Shown: piece after piece, positions 1 through 4,892 of the stretch
Layout: the number at the start of each line of letters is the position of its first letter
Numbering within the stretch: position 1 is the stretch's first letter
Assembly: GCA_036381335.1 (NCBI GenBank)
Contig: DASVCZ010000042.1
Location: 1 to 14,781 of the forward strand
Source: DASVCZ01 sp036381335
Lineage (GTDB): Bacteria > Patescibacteriota > Microgenomatia > UBA1400 > PJMF01
Direction: 5' to 3'
Length of the DNA: 14,781 nt
Translations under genes and position numbers: made by a program
The notes under the pieces: model-generated
Database searches by the model: none
Told to the model about the DNA's origin: nothing
The model's input: only the letters and a program-made list of their open reading frames with translations

Positions 1-1314
1 TAGCCGTCCCGGTGGCATGTCAGTCAAGTAACTGACGTGCAAATGGGAAAACAAGGTCAACATCAAACTTCTGGGAATAGGGGTAGCCGACATGGTTAAG
101 ACGTGAGGTGTTCGCTGTTGGGCATTAGCTGAGTCGGCCGACCGCTGCCCCACCCCAAAGCGGTGCTGCTCGTCGTAGATGATTAAGGCGGGCTGAATCT
201 CAGTCAGGCGGTTAATCAGTGCATGAGTGCCGATATACAGCGTGGGACCTGGGTTTGCTGTTATCAGTTCAGCTTCCGGACTTCTGTTTCGTTGTTTTCT
301 AGTTTTAGCCGTCACGACTTCAACTTTCATCTCTGGAAAAAGTTTGGCGAATGTGCGCGCGTGTTGTTCAGCCAACATCTGTGTGGGCGCAATCAAGGCG
401 ACTGAGTGACCATTGGCGAGTACTTGATGAGCCGCTAAACCGGCCACCACCGTCTTACCTGAACCGACATCACCGATCAGCAGCCGATTCATCGGCTGTC
501 TTTCCTGCAGATCATTTAAAATTTCTTCAGTGGCTTGGAGTTGGCTTTCTGTCAAGGTAAAAGGCAATTGAGATAGATTTTTTGTTCTTTGTTTTTCGCT
601 TTCCACTTTTATAGGAATTCCCTGCTCTTTTTTCCACTCTTGTTTTAATTTTTCTGAATGGTGAATGACGCCCAGTAATTCCTCTAACGCTAATCGCTCT
701 CGAGCTTTAACCACCATCTCAGCCGTATCAGGAAAATGGAGCTGGTGAAAACAGGCAGCCAGACCTCCATTATTCTTTGGTTCTGAAATATGATCAATAA
801 TATTTTTCAAAATTCTGCGCAACGTCCCATCTTTAATACCTAAGGTGGAAGAATAAATGGGTACCAATCGATTTGTATGCAGTGTTTCTGCTCTGACCGG
901 TTCTACTTTGGGTTGGATCAAAAAGCCGCGGTCGTTAAGTTTGCCGCTAAAATAATACTCACTCCCCTTCTTCAGCGAATCCATGACAAACCGATTATTG
1001 AACCAGATGACGTTAAGTGAGTCTGTGTCATCAAAAATAGTGGCTCGCTGGATGGATTTGAACCGGCCTTTAAACTGGTTGGAAATAGTTTTGAGCGTGG
1101 CTTTAACGGTAACGAGTTCGTGAGCCTCCTGTAACTTATTCTGACCTGCAATCAGTAGCTCATTAATGGTTAAGCGCTGAGATCGGTCTTCATAGCGCAG
1201 GGGTAAGAACAGCAATAAATCTTTAACAGTATGGAAATGGTGATCCGCCAACTTCTCGACTAACTTTGGTCCAATGCCCTTTACTAAACTCAGTGGCTGA
1301 TCTAAGGTGTACAT
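1..1314 (-). CDS. recG: ATP-dependent DNA helicase RecG, N-terminal 438 residues (3' end beyond window)
   Basis: RecG is a superfamily 2 helicase that remodels stalled replication forks and branch-migrates Holliday junctions. I translated the frame by hand and it is open without a stop from the ATG to the window edge. The N-terminal part (about 59-150) fits the OB-fold wedge domain that holds the fork. The helicase core follows: Walker A GDVGSGKT at 281-288, the motif around ALIAPTQMLAEQH, the Walker B variant DEQHRFGVGQR at 381-391 (DEQH at 381-384), motif III SATPIPR at 409-415, and MPPGR at 433-437, all typical of RecG. The C-terminal helicase lobe lies outside. The start is firm: an in-frame TAA stands three codons upstream and no other start lies between. 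The gene begins 9 nt after a 33-codon ORF, so it is probably co-transcribed with tyrS. No clear Shine-Dalgarno site is visible. Confidence 0.96.
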   Translation of the reverse strand, partial: MYTLDQPLSLVKGIGPKLVEKLADHHFHTVKDLLLFLPLRYEDRSQRLTINELLIAGQNKLQEAHELVTVKATLKTISNQFKGRFKSIQRATIFDDTDSLNVIWFNNRFVMDSLKKGSEYYFSGKLNDRGFLIQPKVEPVRAETLHTNRLVPIYSSTLGIKDGTLRRILKNIIDHISEPKNNGGLAACFHQLHFPDTAEMVVKARERLALEELLGVIHHSEKLKQEWKKEQGIPIKVESEKQRTKNLSQLPFTLTESQLQATEEILNDLQERQPMNRLLIGDVGSGKTVVAGLAAHQVLANGHSVALIAPTQMLAEQHARTFAKLFPEMKVEVVTAKTRKQRNRSPEAELITANPGPTLYIGTHALINRLTEIQPALIIYDEQHRFGVGQRSADSANAQQRTPHVLTMSATPIPRSLMLTLFSHLHVSYLTDMPPGRL

Positions 1315-1323
1315 GAAGACAGC

Positions 1324-1425
1324 TTAAATCACTAAGAAAATAGAAGCAAGTGAAGATAAAAGTAAGCCAGCGATGGCCAGAATAGCAAACACTTGAACGA
1401 TTCGTTGGCGTTGTTTTTTGGTCAT
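1324..1425 (-). CDS. 33-residue single-span membrane miniprotein
   Basis: The protein starts MTKKQRQRIVQVFAILAIAG and ends with a hydrophobic stretch (LLLSSLASIFLVI). It has a basic N-terminus (KKQRQR) followed by one predicted transmembrane helix (about residues 10-32) and nothing after it, so it should sit in the cytoplasmic membrane with its charged end inside. Its ATG overlaps the tyrS TGA stop as ATGA, a typical translational-coupling arrangement, and recG starts 9 nt after its stop; this packing argues that it is a real gene. The general form resembles other bacterial membrane miniproteins such as the stressosome anchor Prli42 of Listeria, but I see no proof of homology and assign no function. 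It could in principle be a chance coupling ORF that mainly feeds ribosomes towards recG. Confidence 0.7.
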   Translation of the reverse strand: MTKKQRQRIVQVFAILAIAGLLLSSLASIFLVI

Positions 1426-2606
1426 GCTAATTTATAGTATCTTCTCTTCCCCACTCTGACAACCTCGACAGTTGAAGTATCGATGAGCTGATTAGGATCA
1501 CTTGGCTTTTCGCCAGCGGGTAACAATTCCACTGCTCCTTGCTCGAGTAAACGTCGGAGGTTGCTGTTACTTTCAGCCGGCAGTAAGTGATTGAGTAATT
1601 CGATCACGGTCAACTGTGGGCGATCGAGATGAACGGTGGGAATATTCTCGGGAATTTCGTCAGACTGCACTGCTTGCTCAAAGAACTTCTGTGCCTCTTC
1701 TGCTTCTTGAGTTGAATGGTACATTTCGGTAATGGTAAAGGCTAATTTCTTTTTGAAGTTAATCGGGTTTTCTCCGGCCGTCATCGCTTGAGCCATCGAT
1801 TCTACTTCTGTCATCGGCACATCAGTTAGCACCGTAAAGTAGGTAATGATTTCTGCATCAGCTACTCGCATTAATTTGCCGTACATATCTTGAGGATTTT
1901 CGGTTAAAGCCACAAAGTTACCGTAGGATTTGCTCATCTTTCGGCCATCGGTGCCATTAATAATGGGTGTCGACAGTACCCACTTCTCGTGGTTGTTGTA
2001 GACCTTTTGCAAATGACGACCCATCATCATATTGAAAGTTTGGTCGGTCCCACCTAGTTCTAGATCTACATCCATGGCCACACTGTCATACCCTTGTAAT
2101 AAAGGGTAGATGATTTCGTGACCGTGAATAGGTAAACCTTGCTTGATTCGGTCTTGGAACATATCACGCTCCAGCAATTGTTGGACAGTCGTTTGCGCCA
2201 TCAATTTGACCATATCAGCGTAGGTGAGTTTGTCTAACCAATCACCGTTGTAACGAACCTCAATTTTATTAAAGTCCAAAACTTTACTGGCTTGATTTTT
2301 CCAATCTTGAAAGTTGGCTTTGATCTCTTCGTCGGTCAACATGGGCCGAGTGCTGTCGCGACCGGTGGGGTCGCCAATGCGGACGGTACCGTTACCGATC
2401 AGCAAAATCACTTCATGACCCAGGTCGGCGAATTGTTGAAGTTTTCTCAGTACTACACTGTGGCCCAGGGTTAACAAAGCGCCGGTGGGATCAATGCCCA
2501 AGTAAAGGCGAATTTTCTTTTCGGTCATTAGCTTAACCAAGGTTTCTTTTCCTGGTAAGACTTCAGCGACACCGCGAGTGAGGACTTCGTTAATAGTATT
2601 TTCCAT
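1422..2606 (-). CDS. tyrS: Tyrosyl-tRNA synthetase
   Basis: This class I synthetase activates tyrosine with ATP and loads it on tRNA-Tyr. At 394 residues it has the length of the bacterial TyrZ-like form. The nucleotide-binding region reads YLGIDPTGALLTLGHS (35-50); the HIGH-type signature is TLGH at 46-49, with Thr where the first His normally is. The tyrosine pocket/CP region includes GHEIIYPLLQGYDSVAMD (162-179) and GGTDQ (185-189). The second signature KMSKS is perfect at 223-227. The C-terminal part (about 330-394) fits an S4 RNA-binding domain (RRLLEQGAVEL, then VRVGKRRYYKL). It follows the aromatic amino acid hydroxylase gene by 38 nt and overlaps the miniprotein ORF by 4 nt. Together with the upstream Tyr-codon leader this suggests control by tyrosine supply. 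The start at 2606 is supported by an AAGGAAG Shine-Dalgarno site. Confidence 0.96.
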   Translation of the reverse strand: MENTINEVLTRGVAEVLPGKETLVKLMTEKKIRLYLGIDPTGALLTLGHSVVLRKLQQFADLGHEVILLIGNGTVRIGDPTGRDSTRPMLTDEEIKANFQDWKNQASKVLDFNKIEVRYNGDWLDKLTYADMVKLMAQTTVQQLLERDMFQDRIKQGLPIHGHEIIYPLLQGYDSVAMDVDLELGGTDQTFNMMMGRHLQKVYNNHEKWVLSTPIINGTDGRKMSKSYGNFVALTENPQDMYGKLMRVADAEIITYFTVLTDVPMTEVESMAQAMTAGENPINFKKKLAFTITEMYHSTQEAEEAQKFFEQAVQSDEIPENIPTVHLDRPQLTVIELLNHLLPAESNSNLRRLLEQGAVELLPAGEKPSDPNQLIDTSTVEVVRVGKRRYYKLA

Positions 2607-2611
2607 AGTAA

Positions 2612-2618
2612 CTTCCTT
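2612..2618 (-). promoter_or_regulatory. Shine-Dalgarno site of tyrS
   Basis: AAGGAAG lies 5 nt before the tyrS ATG on the minus strand. It fixes the start at 2606 and shows that genes inside this operon use ordinary ribosome binding sites, in contrast to the apparently leaderless first genes elsewhere in the window. Confidence 0.75.
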
Positions 2619-2644
2619 TATGTATTGTAAATTATTACCTTGCT

Positions 2645-3355
2645 TTACTGAAGTGGCCAGTTATCGACGATGGTTTCTAATTGAGCAAAAGAATCGAGTA
2701 CAAATAATTTGTCATGAAACTTGTGTGGACTGTTAGGAGTCGCTCCAACCACCTCAGGTGAAAATTTTTCCAGTAACGTTTCTCCTGCAAAAACTCGGTT
2801 GAGTTCGCCAAAAGAAGAGGCTAATCCCGCTCCCCAGGCTTTGACTTCACCATTCTCCTTGATCAAGCCAAACTCAATGGTGTACCACCAGATATGACCT
2901 AGTTTTTTGCGCTGAGCCGGTGAGCATTTCAAAATAGTTGCAGTGAACTTGGTAATGATTCGACTGATGTCCTTATTGACTAGAAATGGTAAATGTCCAA
3001 AAGTGTCATGAAACATATCGGGCATTGGTGTGTAATCCAAACTATCTAATGGCCGAATGTATTCTGTGACCATAAAATGCTTTTTTTGTAGTGTTTCAAA
3101 CCACGTTTGGCCATCAGCGTAACCGAGTTCAGTACTCATCAAACTCCAGCCAGTCTTTTGTTGGAGCACTTTCTTTAAGTGATCAAAGTCTGGAATTTGA
3201 TCTGCTTCAATGTGCAATTCCTTGATGCCACTAAAAAAGTGCCGGCTGAGTTTGCCTTCAGCGTTTATCAGTTGACGGGTAGCTAGTCGCCGCCAGGTTT
3301 CTTGTTCTGTGTGGTTCCATGTTTTAAATGGACGGGTAAATGTGTTTTCTTTCAT
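2645..3355 (-). CDS. phhA: Aromatic amino acid hydroxylase, probably phenylalanine 4-hydroxylase
   Basis: Members of this family are mononuclear non-haem iron, tetrahydrobiopterin- and O2-dependent monooxygenases; the bacterial enzymes usually convert phenylalanine to tyrosine in the cytosol. The iron-binding facial triad is complete: His116 and His121 in DMFHDTFGH, and Glu161 in WWYTIEFGL. Arg101 in YIRP and YTP at 108-110 match the substrate-binding segment, and AWGAGLASSFGEL (173-185) matches the conserved AYGAGLLSSFGEL block. At 236 residues it is a compact catalytic domain with no ACT regulatory domain, somewhat shorter than Pseudomonas or Legionella PhhA. Two normally conserved acids near the pterin differ: PEPD is PMPD, and the Glu after the first His is Asp. 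Trp or Tyr as substrate cannot be excluded from sequence. Its position between a Tyr-codon leader/terminator and tyrS supports a tyrosine-supplying role. No pterin-recycling gene is in the window. Confidence 0.93.
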   Translation of the reverse strand: MKENTFTRPFKTWNHTEQETWRRLATRQLINAEGKLSRHFFSGIKELHIEADQIPDFDHLKKVLQQKTGWSLMSTELGYADGQTWFETLQKKHFMVTEYIRPLDSLDYTPMPDMFHDTFGHLPFLVNKDISRIITKFTATILKCSPAQRKKLGHIWWYTIEFGLIKENGEVKAWGAGLASSFGELNRVFAGETLLEKFSPEVVGATPNSPHKFHDKLFVLDSFAQLETIVDNWPLQ

Positions 3356-3375
3356 ATTTTCTTTCTTTCTCTCAT

Positions 3376-3402
3376 AAAAAAACCCCGCTGAAGGCGGGGT
3401 TT
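3376..3402 (-). terminator. Intrinsic terminator 2, in front of phhA
   Basis: On the minus strand AAACCCCGC, loop CTTCA, GCGGGGTTT is followed by further T residues (seven A's on the plus strand at 3376-3382). The 9-bp stem with a perfect GC core and U-tract is a textbook rho-independent terminator. It lies between the Tyr-rich leader ORF and the phhA ATG, so it must be bypassed to transcribe phhA-tyrS unless another promoter exists. Its 5' arm can pair instead with leader sequence at 3433-3440. Confidence 0.92.
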
Positions 3403-3423
3403 AGTTTTGCTACTTTTAATGCA

Positions 3424-3492
3424 CTAAAAGATCCGCCCTCTTTCTTGAGAGACGTAATAGTAAGCGGTGTTTTTAGTGACTTTTATACGCAT
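3424..3492 (-). CDS. Leader peptide 2 with three tandem Tyr codons
   Basis: This 22-codon ORF starts MRIKVTKNTAYYYVS and ends QERGRIF. Codons 11-13 are TAC TAT TAC. It begins 3 nt after the stop of the 65-codon ORF and has only a weak GGGA element before it, so reinitiation by ribosomes leaving that ORF is the likely way in. It ends inside arm 2 of the attenuator, as leader peptides of biosynthetic operons do. The product itself probably has no function; the act of translating it would sense charged tRNA-Tyr. With Tyr at roughly 3% of residues, three in a row within so short an ORF is expected about once in two thousand such ORFs (rough estimate). Confidence 0.78.
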   Translation of the reverse strand: MRIKVTKNTAYYYVSQERGRIF

Positions 3493-3495
3493 TTG

Positions 3496-3693
3496 TTATT
3501 TTCCCGTCCAAGCATTTTTTTCGTTATTCACGCTTGCTAGATAAACTAATCCTCGAACATGAGCTACCCATTGTTCCTCGGACATGGTTCTCTTAGGAAC
3601 TCCTTCACCTTTGATTGGTTTCATATCGACAGGTACGTGAGGTCGTGAACCCGTATGTTCTGGCCCTCTGACCATTTCTGGTGGTACTGGCAT
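3496..3693 (-). CDS. 65-residue protein of unknown function
   Basis: I do not recognise this protein. It begins MPVPPEMVRGPEHTGSRPHV, is rich in Pro, Val, Lys and Glu, and has a likely disordered N-terminal half followed by a short segment (about 38-58, SEEQWVAHVRGLVYLASVNN) that could form a helix. There is no signal peptide, membrane segment, Cys pair or obvious DNA-binding motif. The evidence that it is real is a strong Shine-Dalgarno AAGGAGG 4 nt before the ATG, its place between two leader/terminator units, and near-contact (3 nt) with leader ORF 2. It might regulate or assist the hydroxylase, or mainly deliver ribosomes to leader 2; both ideas are inference. Confidence 0.68.
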   Translation of the reverse strand: MPVPPEMVRGPEHTGSRPHVPVDMKPIKGEGVPKRTMSEEQWVAHVRGLVYLASVNNEKNAWTGK

Positions 3694-3697
3694 TTTG

Positions 3698-3720
3698 CCT
3701 CCTTTTTTCTGCTTTCGCAG
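3698..3720 (-). promoter_or_regulatory. Strong Shine-Dalgarno of the 65-codon ORF with adjacent GNRA-type hairpin
   Basis: AAGGAGG (3698-3704) precedes the ATG by 4 nt. Immediately upstream in the RNA, CTGC-GAAA-GCAG (3709-3720) forms a 4-bp hairpin closed by a GAAA tetraloop. This is the best ribosome binding site in the window and confirms that the host ribosome uses a CCUCC anti-Shine-Dalgarno. Confidence 0.7.
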
Positions 3721-3750
3721 ATGTATTATTAATTAATTACTACACAAACT

Positions 3751-3774
3751 AAAAACCCCCTCTGGTGGAGGGGG
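3751..3774 (-). terminator. Intrinsic terminator 1
   Basis: On the minus strand CCCCCTC, loop CACCA, GAGGGGG is followed by TTTTT (3755-3751). The perfect 7-bp, mostly G-C stem with U-tract is a strong rho-independent terminator. It follows leader ORF 1 by 28 nt and lies before the 65-codon ORF. It could also serve as the end of the SIMPL gene transcript, because a promoter and leader ORF lie between that gene and the hairpin. Confidence 0.9.
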
Positions 3775-3802
3775 CGTGGTTTCTAATTTATTTTTTACTG
3801 CA

Positions 3803-3871
3803 CTACGCTACTTCACCTCCTGGTTGGGTGTTGGTAAAGTAAAAGTAGAAGTTCGCAGTTCTAGGTAACAT
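3803..3871 (-). CDS. Leader peptide 1 with a Phe-Tyr-Phe-Tyr-Phe codon run
   Basis: This 22-codon ORF begins MLPRTANFYFYFTN and ends TQPGGEVA. Codons 8-12 are TTC TAC TTT TAC TTT, five aromatic codons in a row (3836-3850). Its ATG lies only 8 nt after a consensus -10 box, so it would be the first codon of a leaderless transcript. The stop codon falls in arm 2 of the attenuator hairpin. The composition recalls the Phe-rich leader peptides of enterobacterial pheA and pheST, though the sequence is unrelated. The peptide is probably a sensor by-product. Confidence 0.72.
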   Translation of the reverse strand: MLPRTANFYFYFTNTQPGGEVA

Positions 3872-3879
3872 CGTGATGA

Positions 3880-3907
3880 ATTATACCAAGCTGATTGATA
3901 TTTGCAA
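3880..3907 (-). promoter_or_regulatory. Promoter of leader 1 and the aromatic operon
   Basis: TTGCAA (3902-3907), a 16-nt spacer, and TATAAT (3880-3885) with the extended -10 element TGG read on the minus strand, directly after the SIMPL stop codon. This is the best sigma-70-type promoter in the window. Initiation about 7-8 nt downstream would fall at or just before the leader 1 ATG at 3871. Confidence 0.78.
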
Positions 3908-4681
3908 CTAAAGTGTTTCGTAGCTCAAGGTCACAGTATACTTAAAGGTGGTGCTACCGGGTTCAACTTGAGTTGCTTCTTCGGCCCCACCCATGGCATC
4001 AAAAGAAACCGAGCGTTGCATCATCAACGGCATAGGTTGGCCACCGCGATCTTCTGAAACATTGATAATGCGCCCTAACTTCATGCCAGCCAGACTGGCC
4101 AATTCCTGGGCATCTTCTTTGGCGTCTTCAATCGCCTCTTTCCGAGCTTGCTTGACCAGTTCTTCTTCCTTTTCTTCACTCAAGGTAAAGGTAATGCCAC
4201 CGATCCGATTGGCTCCTGCTCCTGTGGCACTATCGATAACTTGGTTAACCTTATCAAGTTCTTTGACTTTGATTCTCAGGTTAGAGCTGACCATATAGCC
4301 GGTGATCCGATTAGTACCGCTATTGAAGTCATATTGAGGGTTGACGTTGTAATTGGTGGTTTTGATATCTTCTTTGGCGATTCCCAAGTCAGATAATTGA
4401 TCGGTAATAGCTGATATGACTTGGTTCGTTTGCGCTTGGGCTTGAGCCACCGTACTGGCTTGAGCTTCTATGCCCACACTCACCTGAGCTTCGTCTGGAA
4501 CGGTGACTATTTCGCTTTCACCAGTGACAAAGAAACTAGATTCCTTTTGAGTAGTGGTCTGGCTGACCGAAATTGGTAGTGGTCCCAAGGCCCGGAGCTG
4601 GAGAATACCTAGGCCCAGCGTAATTAAGACGACGAGGGCAATACTTGCTAACTGAAAAAAGTAGGCGCGTTTTTCTGGCAT
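3908..4681 (-). CDS. SIMPL-domain (DUF541, YggE/BP26-like) membrane-anchored protein
   Basis: The SIMPL/DUF541 family comprises periplasmic or surface proteins whose Brucella member BP26 forms ring-shaped channels; YggE of E. coli is linked to oxidative stress resistance. The biochemical role is not established. The protein has a short basic N-terminus and one hydrophobic segment (from this start about residues 9-30, FFQLASIALVVLITLGLGIL), so it is anchored with its body outside. The domain follows: FFVTGESEIVTVPDEAQVSVGIE, then NYNVNPQYDFNSGTNRITGY and the SNLRIKVKELDKVNQVID segment, all characteristic. I chose the ATG at 4681 (257 residues) over the one at 4711: an extended -10 box ends 7 nt before it, and the extra ten residues MRKQICYYWC would place Cys and Trp before the anchor. 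Divergently transcribed from the PBP gene. Confidence 0.88.
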   Translation of the reverse strand: MPEKRAYFFQLASIALVVLITLGLGILQLRALGPLPISVSQTTTQKESSFFVTGESEIVTVPDEAQVSVGIEAQASTVAQAQAQTNQVISAITDQLSDLGIAKEDIKTTNYNVNPQYDFNSGTNRITGYMVSSNLRIKVKELDKVNQVIDSATGAGANRIGGITFTLSEEKEEELVKQARKEAIEDAKEDAQELASLAGMKLGRIINVSEDRGGQPMPLMMQRSVSFDAMGGAEEATQVEPGSTTFKYTVTLSYETL

Positions 4682-4687
4682 ACACCA

Positions 4688-4696
4688 ATAGTAGCA
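4688..4696 (-). promoter_or_regulatory. Extended -10 promoter of the SIMPL gene
   Basis: TGCTACTAT reads on the minus strand, with 6 nt between the hexamer TACTAT and the ATG at 4681. No convincing -35 box is at the right distance (a TTGACG lies 28 nt upstream). The geometry predicts a leaderless or nearly leaderless mRNA and favours the shorter start. Confidence 0.5.
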
Positions 4697-4832
4697 TATT
4701 TGCTTTCTCATGATGAGAGACCGTCAAAAGCACCGTCACTACTACTGTTATGTATCACTTGAGGTTGGTTAGGTGATTTTGAGAACGAGAACAAATAAGA
4801 CTAATAATTACGTTGAAAAACTGAATGTAGAG

Positions 4833-4847
4833 TCGAGTGTGTCTCGA
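4833..4847 (+). other. Short inverted repeat in the divergent intergenic region
   Basis: TCGAG, loop TGTGT, CTCGA lies about 30 nt before the PBP -10 box in the 211-nt space between the divergent SIMPL and PBP genes. It could be an operator half-site pair, but only 5 bp match and it may be chance. Apart from this and the two promoters I see nothing else in that space. Confidence 0.25.
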
Positions 4848-4876
4848 ATATGAGAAAGTAAATATATAATCATCTC

Positions 4877-4885
4877 TGCTACAAT
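4877..4885 (+). promoter_or_regulatory. Extended -10 promoter of the PBP gene
   Basis: TGCTACAAT ends 7 nt before the PBP ATG at 4893. There is no good -35 box, as is usual for extended -10 promoters. The spacing predicts that transcription starts at or beside the ATG. Confidence 0.6.
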
Positions 4886-4892
4886 AGTATGA

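Larger units (their letters stand above)
3376..3492 (-). promoter_or_regulatory. Tyrosine-responsive transcription attenuator (leader 2)
   Basis: Three mutually exclusive structures are visible in the minus-strand RNA. Hairpin 1:2 pairs CACUAAAA (3471-3478) with UUUUAGUG (3422-3429), then, after a 3x3 internal loop, CCGC (3464-3467) with GCGG (3433-3436). Antiterminator 2:3 pairs GAGGGCGG (3433-3440) with CCGCCUUC (3390-3397), 8 bp with one G-U. Terminator 3:4 is the 3376-3402 hairpin. The three Tyr codons (3454-3462) lie just inside arm 1. A ribosome stalled there would mask arm 1 and free arm 2 to block the terminator; a ribosome reaching the stop codon (3424-3426) would cover arm 2 and allow termination. 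Pairings were worked out by eye. Caveat: a promoter-like TTGGAC-N18-TATAAA overlaps the leader start and, if used, would yield untranslated leader RNA. Confidence 0.8.
3751..3871 (-). promoter_or_regulatory. Phe/Tyr-responsive transcription attenuator (leader 1)
   Basis: Hairpin 1:2 pairs UACUUUACC (3833-3841) with GGUGAAGUA (3809-3817), 9 bp with one G-U. It extends outward through CUAC (3845-3848) with GUAG (3803-3806) and ACUGC (3855-3859) with GCAGU (3797-3801). The 5' strand of this stem is built from the aromatic codons. The alternative 2:3 pairing is GGAGG (3816-3820) with CCUCC (3767-3771), plus GCGU (3805-3808) with ACGC (3774-3777); both targets lie in or next to the 5' arm of terminator 1. 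The antiterminator is shorter and less regular than in leader 2, so the mechanism is less certain here, but the order of parts is the same. Confidence 0.7.

Noticed and set aside
227..560. Small plus-strand ORFs opposite recG
   Set aside because: The minus-strand RecG frame is intact with all motifs; these are shadows without ribosome binding sites.
3376..3907. T-box riboswitch for the hydroxylase-tyrS unit
   Set aside because: I see no T-box antiterminator consensus or specifier stem-loop architecture, and the leaders are too short; short ORFs with aromatic codons explain the region better.
3803..3910. Leader 1 region as a simple 3' untranslated tail of the SIMPL gene
   Set aside because: A near-consensus promoter immediately follows the SIMPL stop codon and the ORF has an improbable aromatic run, so an independent leader is more likely, although read-through from SIMPL may also end at terminator 1.
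4682..4711. Longer SIMPL protein starting at 4711
   Set aside because: No Shine-Dalgarno site, an odd Cys/Trp-rich extension before the anchor, and an extended -10 box lying inside the extension.
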